From: Clostridia bacterium
GTDB lineage: Bacteria > Bacillota > Clostridia > Christensenellales > Aristaeellaceae
DNA length: 42,611 bases
Assembly: GCA_016296675.1 (NCBI GenBank)
Contig: JAEDIV010000005.1
Coordinates: forward strand, 1 to 42,611
Direction: 5' to 3'
A program made the translations under genes and the position numbers. The notes beneath the pieces were generated by a model, which was not told the DNA's origin, searched no databases, and was given only the letters and a program-made list of their open reading frames with translations. Shown here piece after piece: positions 1-6,913 of the stretch (position 1 is the first letter of the stretch; each line of letters opens with the position of its first letter).

Positions 1-63
1 GGCAAGCTGCCCGCTGACGCCTTCGAGGGATGCGGCTGTGACATACTTCTGATCTACAAGTAA
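1..63 (+). CDS. 3' end of a leucine-rich-repeat-like protein (partial)
   Basis: The first 63 bases read in frame 1 to a TAA stop and give 20 residues with the pattern LPADAFEGC. This is the signature of BspA-type (LRR_5) leucine-rich repeats, whose units often read 'ip..aFegC'. Only the last repeat and a short hydrophobic tail (DILLIYK) are inside the window, so the domain make-up, secretion signal and length are unknown. It converges with the decayed epimerase-like gene on the other strand and overlaps its last bases. The family call rests on one short repeat and is tentative. Confidence 0.45.
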   Translation, partial: GKLPADAFEGCGCDILLIYK

Positions 64-617
64 CGCACAGGCAAAACGCCCGCCCGCAGTGATATGCTGC
101 TCCCCCTGAAGTAAACGCCGGAACAAAACAAAACCAGTGAGCTACCCGGTTGATCGCGCCGAAGAACAGCTTGTTCAGCATTGAGAATCGAAACAACTCT
201 ATGGAAGCCCTTTCCCGAAAGAGAATCCGTGATCTCCATCCGAAACAGGAACGGATAACGTTCGGAAACATTCTCATAAACAGCGCATATGCATGATTCC
301 GTCTTTCTGTTTACGGTAAAAGGCGCGTCGGACATGAGTCCGCAAATGTGGTTGCCTCGCTCCGGCTCATTGAGAGGCAGGCGATACATCTTTCAGTCAA
401 ACTGAAATTCGCCCATTTTCTTACGGTTGCCCGGAAAAAGAAGCGGAATGCCGTACAGATTTTTTCCCGTTTGGCAATAGTCAAGATATGCCCGCCAGAA
501 GCCTCCGCTTTCTGGCATAACGGGTTTAAAGCCATCTGCTTCCAGTTTCAAAACGCGTTCGAACAGCACGCTTAATTCTCTTCGCATATTTGCGTCTCTC
601 ATGTTATGTGTTTCCAT
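54..617 (-). pseudogene. Aldose 1-epimerase-like pseudogene: in-frame TGA and lost 3' half
   Basis: The minus strand reads 74 residues from ATG at 617 to a TGA at 395-393, then continues in the same frame from position 392. The first part holds PESGG and YGIPLLFPGNR. The second holds YRLPLNEPERGNHICGL, then DAPF and YPFLFRMEI. These are consecutive conserved blocks of aldose 1-epimerase (GalM-like) proteins, and the TGA falls where the family usually has Gly (FDGK.Y). After the block ending SILNAE the resemblance stops and the frame ends at about 54, so roughly the C-terminal half of a ~300-residue enzyme is missing. Both lesions suggest a dead gene. TGA is an ordinary stop elsewhere in the window, for example for the DUF4867 gene, so recoding is unlikely. 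Confidence 0.7.
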
Positions 618-673
618 AATTATAGCGCTCGGTTTTCAAAAAAAGAAAAGCGAAAACGCAGCTGAATTTCGTA

Positions 674-702
674 TTGACATTATCCTTCACGCGTGCTAAA
701 AT
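674..702 (+). promoter_or_regulatory. Sigma-A-type promoter of the cobalamin operon
   Basis: A perfect -35 box TTGACA at 674-679 is followed by a 17-base spacer and TAAAAT at 697-702. Transcription would start near 709, just upstream of the cobalamin riboswitch. This is the best consensus promoter in the window. Confidence 0.8.
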
Positions 703-721
703 GCAAACAAAATTGAATATT

Positions 722-925
722 TCAAAAGCGTGGTGCGAACGGCCGTTGTGCTCAGTAGGCAAAAGGGAATCCGGTCAGAATCCGGAACAACCGCCATTAC
801 TGTATTTGATGAGAATAAAAGCGCATTGCCATTGGAAAGTGATTTCTGAGAAGGGCGCTTTTCCGAAGAAAGGTTTCTTCGTTGTCATAAGTCAGGATAC
901 CTGCCGCGTTTTTTAGATGGTAATC
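722..925 (+). ncRNA. Cobalamin (B12) riboswitch aptamer
   Basis: The conserved cobalamin-aptamer landmarks occur in order: an AAGGGAA-tCCGGT...ATCCGG block at 763-785, a CCGCCATTACTGTA block at 791-804 (family form CGC.ACTGTa), and the B12 box AAGTCAGGATACCTGCCG at 889-906. The element starts just after the promoter and is followed by an intrinsic terminator at 1009-1040. The logic should therefore be transcriptional OFF when adenosylcobalamin or another corrinoid binds. It precedes the secreted corrinoid-binding-like proteins and ECF transporter genes, which fits repression of uptake when B12 is plentiful. The exact ends are approximate. Confidence 0.88.
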
Positions 926-1008
926 ACAATTTGGTGTGAAGAGTGCAGCCGATTTATGAAAGCGTTTATGCTGCATTTTTCATGCGTCCGCTGAATCAAA
1001 TCAGTTGT

Positions 1009-1040
1009 ACTCTTCCGATCGTATACCGGAAGAGTTTTTT
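1009..1040 (+). terminator. Riboswitch-controlled intrinsic terminator
   Basis: ACTCTTCCG at 1009-1017 pairs with CGGAAGAGT at 1027-1035 around a short loop and is followed by six T residues. The sequence GAAGAGT at 938-944, just after the aptamer, can pair with ACTCTTC at 1009-1015, giving a competing antiterminator. This is the expected expression platform for a transcriptional cobalamin riboswitch. Confidence 0.85.
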
Positions 1041-1056
1041 ATTTGGGAGAATCAGT

Positions 1057-1269
1057 ATGCCGGATGACAAAAAGATCGAATGGGCAATCAGAATGCTTAT
1101 TGAGAAAGCCGAGGTAACCCACCGAATCCCCTTGAAAACCGATTTCGAAGAGGCGGACCGCGCCCGGATCAAGGCGTTTCTGGGTCCGTGGCCCCGCGCG
1201 CTTGAAAAGGCCGGCCTAAAAGAGGCAAAGATAAAGGAATCCAAGCAGCAAAAACGCAAGCAGAAATAA
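1057..1269 (+). CDS. Small basic protein with homing-endonuclease-associated-repeat-like motif
   Basis: This is a 70-residue protein starting at ATG 1057, 17 bases after the riboswitch terminator T-run, with GGGAGA as the ribosome binding site. An upstream in-frame ATG at 943 lies inside the leader and is not used here. Residues about 5-54 contain IPLKTDFEEADRARIKAFLG then PWPRALEKAGL. This resembles the short helical repeat found in HNH homing-endonuclease-associated proteins ('HNH_repeat'), which is thought to bind DNA. The tail is a run of Lys/Arg/Gln (KESKQQKRKQK). As first gene of the B12 operon it could be a small nucleic-acid-binding regulator, but no function can be assigned. A weak hairpin (1284-1297) separates it from the next gene. 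Confidence 0.7.
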   Translation: MPDDKKIEWAIRMLIEKAEVTHRIPLKTDFEEADRARIKAFLGPWPRALEKAGLKEAKIKESKQQKRKQK

Positions 1270-1334
1270 CCCCGTATGGTCAGGCGGACAAATCCGCTTT
1301 CCCATAAAACCAAGAAGAAAGAGGTATAACCAGC

Positions 1335-2027
1335 ATGAAGAAGATCGCATCCATCATCCTCGCTCTCATTCTCCTCTCCTCCCTCGCCTTTTCAGAAACT
1401 GCGGTGGAAGGCGTAAACGTATTCGTGTCCATTACAGATGATACCAACACGCTCGTGCTCGCGCATGAAAGCATTTTCGTAACCGATCAGGATCAGGACG
1501 GCGCAATCACGATTGCCGACGCGCTTTTCTGCGCTCACGCCCAGAAGCACGAAATGGGAGCAGCCGCATTTGGCTACGCATCCACCGAATACGGCCTTTC
1601 CCTAACGCTTCTTTGGGGCATTGACAACGGCGGAAGCTACGGCTATATGGTGAATGACATGTCCCCCATGAGTCTTTCCGACGCCGTCAAGGAAGGCGAC
1701 CATGTAAAGGCTTACGCCTACACCGACTTGATCGCCTGGACGGACACCTATTCCTATTTTGACAAGGCCGCGCTCGATGTAAAGGCCGGCGAAAAAGTGT
1801 CCCTTTCCCTTCTGGCCGCAGGCTACGACGAAGCGTGGAACCCCATCGTCCTGGGCGTTGAAGGCGCGAAGGTGCTTGTAAACGGCGAAGAAGCAAACAT
1901 CGTAACCGCAGAAGGCGGCGCATTTGAAATCGCATTTGAGACTGCTGGCGAGTATGTTGTAAGCGCTGTCAGCGAAACCATGAATCTCGTCGCCCCCGTA
2001 TGCGTTGTAAACGTAATTCAGGAATAA
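1335..2027 (+). CDS. Secreted DUF4430 (transcobalamin C-terminal-like) plus Ig-like domain protein
   Basis: A 230-residue protein with a clear signal peptide (MKK, then a hydrophobic stretch, cleavage probably between residues 20 and 24). There is no lipobox Cys and no sortase motif, so it is probably released or held by a partner. Residues about 25-132 resemble the DUF4430/transcobalamin beta domain: an ITIADALFCAH helix, YGYMVND in the place of the family's YyVNG, and a final KEGDHVKAYAYTD strand. Residues about 145-228 look like a small Ig-like beta sandwich (DVKAGEKVSLSLL ... GEYVVSAV). It is the first secreted product of the cobalamin-riboswitch operon and lies 4 bases before the transcobalamin-like gene, so corrinoid binding or hand-over is the likely role. 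That role is inferred from domain and context, not shown. Confidence 0.75.
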   Translation: MKKIASIILALILLSSLAFSETAVEGVNVFVSITDDTNTLVLAHESIFVTDQDQDGAITIADALFCAHAQKHEMGAAAFGYASTEYGLSLTLLWGIDNGGSYGYMVNDMSPMSLSDAVKEGDHVKAYAYTDLIAWTDTYSYFDKAALDVKAGEKVSLSLLAAGYDEAWNPIVLGVEGAKVLVNGEEANIVTAEGGAFEIAFETAGEYVVSAVSETMNLVAPVCVVNVIQE

Positions 2028-2031
2028 TACT

Positions 2032-3582
2032 ATGACAAGAAAGATACTGATCCTTTTTCTCTTATTGGCGCTGTGCTTTTCATCGTGCCTTTCAGAGAGC
2101 AAACAGAATACGTCTCTTTCCGACACCGCCAAACAGGCCGATTTCCTGCTTGGCGGCGTTTGCGCGTTCTTAATGGACGGAAAAGACGCCCAAAGCTGGA
2201 TTGCTTCTTCCTTAAAAGACGCGCCCGCGGCTGAATGGTACGCGATTGCCTTTCGCCAAATGGGCGGATACGACTTTTCCTCATGCACGGATTATTTCTA
2301 TACATCCTTTGACAGCACCTCTCCCCGCGCCGCTGTCACAAGGCAAAAGTTTGCCCTTGCGCTCATTGCAGTGGGGGCCGATCTTTCCCCCATCCAAACT
2401 GCAGTCGACGAAACCATCGGTGCACAGGGCATTATGAGCTGGGTTTACGGCCTGCACCTAATCCGTAACGGCTTCGAATCTGCGCTGTACACGGAAGACA
2501 CCGTCATCGAAAAACTATTATCCCTCCAGCTTTCAGACGGCGGCTGGGCGCTTTCCGGAACCGTCGGAAACGCTGACGTTACGGCGATGACCGTTCAGGC
2601 GCTCGCCCCGCACAAGAAAACGGAAATTGTAAACGCCTCCTGTGAACGTGCAATTTCCTATCTTGCAAAACTGCAGGAAACAGAAGGCGGCTACAAAAGT
2701 TATGGCGTACTCAATCCCGAAACGACTTCCCAGGTAATCGTCGCCCTGACTTCAATGGGCATCGATCCGTTTACAGATGCTCGCTTTATCAAAAATGGGA
2801 AAACGCTTTTGGATGCGCTTTCCCTGTTTGTCCTTGAAGACGGCTCCTTTTCCCACACGCTTTCCGGCGCGTCCAACCCCATGGCAACCGCGCAGGCGTT
2901 TTACAGTCTTGTGTCCTATAAGCGGCTTCTTGATGGAAAAAGCAGCCTGTACGAATTTGACGAGGCCGAAAAGCTATCTGCCTTTTCATCAGAAAGCGCG
3001 ATTCCCGCTTACAAATGGATTGCATCGGGCGCAATTCTTTTTATCTCAATCATCCTGATGCTCGTGTTTTTCTTCCTTAAAAAGCGTAATATCAAAAATT
3101 TCCTGTTCATTTTTGTAATCGCGCTTGGCCTTATTGCGTTTGTATTTCTTTCCGATTTTGAGTCAGCGGATGATTTCTACAGCACAACTGCCGTTCAAAA
3201 GAAAAATATAATCGGAAGCGTAAATCTTGAAATCCGCTGCGATACCATCTCCGGCGAAGAAAGCCCAAAGCACGTTCCCAAGGACGGCACAATTCTTAAG
3301 GAAACCGCCTTCCCCCTTTCCAAGGGCAACACGGTTTACGATATTCTTCTTGAAGCGTGCAGACAGAACAAAATCCACATGGAAAAATCCGGTGCAGAGG
3401 GCATGATCTACATTGTCGGCATCGGCTATATCTACGAATTTGATTTCGGCGACCTGTCCGGTTGGAAATACTATGTAAACGGCGTATCCCCGTCCATCGG
3501 CTGCGACCAGTATGTGCTCAAAGACGGCGACAGCATAAGGTGGCTTTATTCCCTTGAACTTGGAAACGACATTGAAAACTAA
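2032..3582 (+). CDS. Membrane-anchored transcobalamin/intrinsic-factor-like protein
   Basis: A 516-residue protein. Residues 1-19 are a signal sequence ending in FSSC, a non-canonical but possible lipobox (Cys19). Residues about 30-310 carry repeats of prenyltransferase/squalene-cyclase type (LLSLQLSDGGWAL at 162-174, YLAKLQETEGGYKSYG at 210-225, LFVLEDGSFSHTL at 265-277), the fold of the alpha6/alpha6 domain of human intrinsic factor and transcobalamin. Two membrane helices follow (about 328-348 and 356-375) with a basic KKRNIKN loop between them. Residues about 395-510 form a DUF4430 domain: GNTVYDILLEAC, YIVGIG, GWKYYVNG and YVLKDGDSIRWLY. Both corrinoid-clamping domain types of mammalian B12 carriers are thus on one chain, separated by a membrane hairpin. 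Position in the B12 operon before the ECF genes supports extracellular corrinoid capture. Confidence 0.8.
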   Translation: MTRKILILFLLLALCFSSCLSESKQNTSLSDTAKQADFLLGGVCAFLMDGKDAQSWIASSLKDAPAAEWYAIAFRQMGGYDFSSCTDYFYTSFDSTSPRAAVTRQKFALALIAVGADLSPIQTAVDETIGAQGIMSWVYGLHLIRNGFESALYTEDTVIEKLLSLQLSDGGWALSGTVGNADVTAMTVQALAPHKKTEIVNASCERAISYLAKLQETEGGYKSYGVLNPETTSQVIVALTSMGIDPFTDARFIKNGKTLLDALSLFVLEDGSFSHTLSGASNPMATAQAFYSLVSYKRLLDGKSSLYEFDEAEKLSAFSSESAIPAYKWIASGAILFISIILMLVFFFLKKRNIKNFLFIFVIALGLIAFVFLSDFESADDFYSTTAVQKKNIIGSVNLEIRCDTISGEESPKHVPKDGTILKETAFPLSKGNTVYDILLEACRQNKIHMEKSGAEGMIYIVGIGYIYEFDFGDLSGWKYYVNGVSPSIGCDQYVLKDGDSIRWLYSLELGNDIEN

Positions 3583-3666
3583 CGGCAATCCCTTCGTATT
3601 CCAAGGCTCCCCCGGGAAGGAAGGCAAGAATCGTAAAAGCAAGCTCGAAGAAAGGAGGCGCGATGA

Positions 3667-4539
3667 ATGCGTTCATTTGAGGATCTGAACCCGATCGCAG
3701 TTTCTGTCTATTTTCTTCTGATCACAGTTATTTCCATGTTTACGATGAACATGTTTCTGATTCTCATCTCCTTCTTCGGCGCGCTTGCCTATCATTTTGT
3801 AAAAAACGGCTTTGGAAAAGCGAAATCTCACCTTTTCCCGCTTCTCCTTTTTATCGTTACAGCCCTCATCAATCCCTTTATCTCCCATAACGGCGCAACG
3901 GTCTTATTCGTTTTAAACAACAATCCCATCACCCTTGAATCCGCGCTATATGGCCTGGCAATGGCCTTTATGCTGACAGGCGTCCTCTACTGGTTCCGCC
4001 TTTTTTCCGAAATCATGACCAGCGATAAGCTGATCTACGTCTTTGGCGCGCTGAGCCCCAAAATCGCGCTCATGCTTTCCCTGTCCCTGCGGTATGTCCC
4101 TTACTTCACTTCTCAGGTCAAAAAAGTAAAAGCCGCCCAGACCGCGCTCGGCCTTTACAAAGAAGACAACATCGTCGATCGCATGAAAGGCGCAATGCGC
4201 ATTTTTTCCGTCATGGTCACATGGGTGCTTGAAAACGGCATCATCACCGCCGACAGCATGACCGCCCGCGGCTACGGCATCGGAAAACGAAGCCGGTTTT
4301 CGATTTTTTCGTGGAAGGCGTGGGATGTGCTTCTGCTTTCGCTTTCGGTCGCTTTATCCTGCCTGAGTCTGTTTCTTTTAAGCGGCAGTACATTTTCCTT
4401 TTATCCGTATTTTGAACTGCCTTCTCTTGATGCTTTTTCTTCGCCCGGCTACTTGTCCTATCTTGTTTTATCCCTACTTCCCACCATCATTCACGTAAAG
4501 GAGGCGGCAAAATGGCGTTTCTTGCGGTCGAAAATCTGA
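3667..4539 (+). CDS. ecfT: ECF transporter T component (EcfT/CbiQ family)
   Basis: A 290-residue integral membrane protein, the energy-coupling scaffold that links the ATPases to the substrate-binding S component. It opens with FEDLNPIAVSVYF, typical of the family, has several hydrophobic helices, and carries LRYVPYF (141-147) and the coupling-helix ARG motif in TARGYG (199-204). The first ARG-type motif position reads AQTALG, so only one canonical ARG is present. The start at 3667 is chosen because AAAGGAGG lies a few bases upstream; the ATG at 3663 hits a stop after five codons. The last 28 bases overlap the start of the ATPase gene, suggesting translational coupling. Confidence 0.88.
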   Translation: MRSFEDLNPIAVSVYFLLITVISMFTMNMFLILISFFGALAYHFVKNGFGKAKSHLFPLLLFIVTALINPFISHNGATVLFVLNNNPITLESALYGLAMAFMLTGVLYWFRLFSEIMTSDKLIYVFGALSPKIALMLSLSLRYVPYFTSQVKKVKAAQTALGLYKEDNIVDRMKGAMRIFSVMVTWVLENGIITADSMTARGYGIGKRSRFSIFSWKAWDVLLLSLSVALSCLSLFLLSGSTFSFYPYFELPSLDAFSSPGYLSYLVLSLLPTIIHVKEAAKWRFLRSKI

Positions 4540-6149
4540 CCTTTACCTATCCCGGCAAAAAAGAACCCGCCGTAAATAACGTTTCCTTCGAAATTGAAAA
4601 GGGCGAGTTTGCCCTGATCTGCGGTGCAACCGGCAGCGGAAAATCGACGCTTTTGCGCCTTTTGAAGCGCGAACTTGCGCCTCTTGGCGAGATTAGCGGA
4701 AAGGTTTATGTTTCAGGAAAGGATCAAACTTCCCTTACCGACGAAGAGGCCGCCTATAAGGTCGGCTTCGTCATGCAAAGGCCTGAGATGCAGCTGGTGA
4801 CCGACAAAGTATGGCACGAGCTTGCTTTCGGACTTGAAAACATGAATCTTCCCCGCGCAGCCATTGCCCGCAGAGTCAGCGAAATGGCCGCGTATTTCGG
4901 CATTGAAGAATGGTATGAGAAAAATGTAAACGACTTATCCGGCGGACAGAAACAGCTTTTGAACCTTGCCGCCGTCATGGCCATGCAGCCGGATGTTCTG
5001 ATTCTGGACGAACCCACATCCCAGCTTGACCCTATCGCCGCCTCAGATTTTATTCAGACCGTCAAAAAACTCAACCGCGATTTTGCGCTCACCGTTCTGA
5101 TCACAGAGCACCGTTTGGAAGAAGCCGTTCCGGTATCGGATAAAATGATCGTGCTTGAAAAAGGCGAAGTCGTCTATTCAGACACGCCCGAAAACACCAT
5201 TTCAAAGCTTTCCACCGATTCCCCGCTTCTTCTCGCCATGCCCGCGGCCGCCCGGCTTCACCATGCGCTGTCTCATAAAGGCTCCTGCCCCATTCACATA
5301 AAAGACGGCAGGCGCATGATCGAAGAAAACTACCGCTTGATTATCCGTTCTCTTCCCGACTCAGAAGCATCCGCAGAAGCATCCTGCGCGCTTTCCTTTA
5401 AGAACGTGTATTTCCGCTATGAAAGGCACGGGCGCGACATTTTAAACGGCGTATCCTTCACCGTTCAGACCGGTGAAATCTACGCAATCTTAGGCGGAAA
5501 CGGCTCTGGAAAAACGACGTCGCTTTCTGCCGCCGCATCCCTTTTAAAGCCCTACGCAGGCGAAATCCGCGTATTTGAAAAAAAGCTTGGGGACAACAAA
5601 AACCAGTCCCTTTTCAGAAATTGTCTGACCATGCTACCTCAGGATGTTCAGACTGTGTTTCTTCATAACACCGTGCGCGAGGAATTAATGGACGCCGAAT
5701 ACGGTATGAGCCTTTTGCCCATCGACTTTACGCGCTATTTTGATATGCACCCTTATGATCTGTCGGGCGGCGAACAGCAGCTTTTAGCGCTTGCAAAGGT
5801 GCTTTCCACAAAGCCGAAGCTCCTTCTTCTTGACGAACCTACAAAGGGCGTGGACGCAAAAACCAAGCATCAGTTAACCGGCATATTAAAGTCACTGAAG
5901 GAAACGGGTATGACCATTGTCCTTGTCACCCACGATACCGAATTTGCCGCTGAAACCGCTGACAAATGCGCCATGTTCTTCAGAGGCCAGATCGTATCCG
6001 TTGCCCATCCGAGAACGTTTTTCAGCCAAAACAGTTTTTATACCACCCCCGTTTCCCGCATGACGCGCGGTATCTTTGAAAATGCCGTGACAATTCAGGA
6101 CGCATGCGATCTGTGCCTGAAAAACGGCAGAAAGGACGCGTGCACATGA
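4512..6149 (+). CDS. ECF transporter fused ATPase (A and A' in one chain)
   Basis: A 545-residue protein with two ABC ATPase domains. Domain 1 (about 1-235): Walker A GATGSGKS 38-45, signature LSGGQ 142-146, Walker B VLILDEP 162-168, switch His in LITEH. Domain 2 (about 292-530): Walker A GGNGSGKT 328-335, signature LSGGE 417-421, Walker B LLLLDEP 437-443, switch His in LVTHD. Both sites look complete. ECF modules usually have separate EcfA and EcfA' proteins; fusions such as this are known. It overlaps the ecfT end by 28 bases (ribosome site AAAGGAGG within ecfT) and its TGA overlaps the next ATG (ATGA at 6146-6149). Confidence 0.9.
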   Translation: MAFLAVENLTFTYPGKKEPAVNNVSFEIEKGEFALICGATGSGKSTLLRLLKRELAPLGEISGKVYVSGKDQTSLTDEEAAYKVGFVMQRPEMQLVTDKVWHELAFGLENMNLPRAAIARRVSEMAAYFGIEEWYEKNVNDLSGGQKQLLNLAAVMAMQPDVLILDEPTSQLDPIAASDFIQTVKKLNRDFALTVLITEHRLEEAVPVSDKMIVLEKGEVVYSDTPENTISKLSTDSPLLLAMPAAARLHHALSHKGSCPIHIKDGRRMIEENYRLIIRSLPDSEASAEASCALSFKNVYFRYERHGRDILNGVSFTVQTGEIYAILGGNGSGKTTSLSAAASLLKPYAGEIRVFEKKLGDNKNQSLFRNCLTMLPQDVQTVFLHNTVREELMDAEYGMSLLPIDFTRYFDMHPYDLSGGEQQLLALAKVLSTKPKLLLLDEPTKGVDAKTKHQLTGILKSLKETGMTIVLVTHDTEFAAETADKCAMFFRGQIVSVAHPRTFFSQNSFYTTPVSRMTRGIFENAVTIQDACDLCLKNGRKDACT

Positions 6150-6832
6150 TCGTCATCAAAAATAAAAGCGTCCGCAGCGCTCTTAAAATCTTCCTCCCCT
6201 TTGTCGTGATTCCAGTCCTTGTCATCCTGTCAGCCACGATATTCAAGGGCAAGCAATATCTTTTCATTTCAGCCCTCATCGCTTTTTGTTCGCTTCTTTT
6301 GTTTGCATCCGGCTTTGAAAAGAAAAAAACCGGCTCGCGCCGGCTTGTGCTCGTTTCAGCTATGACTGCCCTTTGCATCGTAGGCCGGTTTATCCCGTTT
6401 TTTAAACCCATCACTGCCCTGACCATCATAACCGCCATCTACTTAGGCCCGGAATCCGGCTTTCTGGTCGGCGCACTGTCTGCGCTTTTGTCAAATTTTT
6501 ACTTCGGACAAGGCCCGTGGACAGCTTTTCAGATGCTTGCCTGGGGCATGATCGGCCTTGTTTCGGGTTATCTTTCCGCTCCGCTTAAAAAAAGCCGAAT
6601 TCTCCTTCTCGTATTCGGCGCGCTCTCGGGCATCCTCTTCTCCCTCATCATGGATCTTTGGTCGGTCATGTGGTATGCGGGTGAAATCAATTTGGATCTT
6701 TACAAAGCAGGCCTCATAACCGCCCTGCCCCACACCGCGCTTTACACCGTTTCAAACCTTGTTTTCTTATGGTTCCTTGCAAAACCCTTCGGCGAAAAGC
6801 TTGAGCGGGTAAAAATCAAATACGGCGTATAA
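6146..6832 (+). CDS. ECF transporter S component, probably for cobalamin or a corrinoid
   Basis: A 228-residue membrane protein. ATG 6146 overlaps the ATPase stop as ATGA; an upstream in-frame ATG at 6104 is less likely. It has about six to seven helices. The stretch LGPESGFLVGALSALLSNFY (about 97-116) followed by GQGPWTAFQMLAWGMIGLVSG (about 118-138) is typical of ECF-type S components (NFyfGqGPWtpfQM.aWG). S components give substrate specificity; the cobalamin riboswitch and the transcobalamin-like protein in the same operon indicate a corrinoid. The exact ligand (cobalamin, cobinamide, another corrinoid) cannot be read from the sequence, and I do not call it CbrT or CblT. An intrinsic terminator follows directly. 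Confidence 0.82.
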   Translation: MIVIKNKSVRSALKIFLPFVVIPVLVILSATIFKGKQYLFISALIAFCSLLLFASGFEKKKTGSRRLVLVSAMTALCIVGRFIPFFKPITALTIITAIYLGPESGFLVGALSALLSNFYFGQGPWTAFQMLAWGMIGLVSGYLSAPLKKSRILLLVFGALSGILFSLIMDLWSVMWYAGEINLDLYKAGLITALPHTALYTVSNLVFLWFLAKPFGEKLERVKIKYGV

Positions 6833-6857
6833 AAGAGGCTGCAAAATGCCTCTTTTA
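6831..6857 (+). terminator. Intrinsic terminator ending the B12 operon
   Basis: AAAGAGGC at 6832-6839 pairs with GCCTCTTT at 6848-6855 around TGCAAAAT, with a T-rich tail. It starts directly at the stop codon of the S-component gene. Confidence 0.85.
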
Positions 6858-6859
6858 TG

Positions 6860-6888
6860 TTTCCATTTTGGATTTCCTGTGCTATACT
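6860..6888 (+). promoter_or_regulatory. Promoter of the M42 peptidase gene
   Basis: TATACT at 6883-6888 is a good -10 box. TTTCCA (6860-6865, 17-base spacer) or TTCCAT (6861-6866, 16-base spacer) is the -35 candidate. It lies between the B12 terminator and the gene. Confidence 0.55.
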
Positions 6889-6913
6889 AAAAACAAAAAC
6901 GGAGGACATAAAC

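Noticed and set aside
393..395. TGA read as glycine (recoded genetic code)
   Set aside because: TGA ends ordinary genes in this window (for example DUF4867 at 13935 and the fused ATPase at 6149), and the epimerase-like gene is also truncated.
674..916. 80-residue ORF upstream of the B12 operon
   Set aside because: It lies over the promoter and the cobalamin riboswitch; the sequence constraint is RNA structure, and there is no ribosome site.
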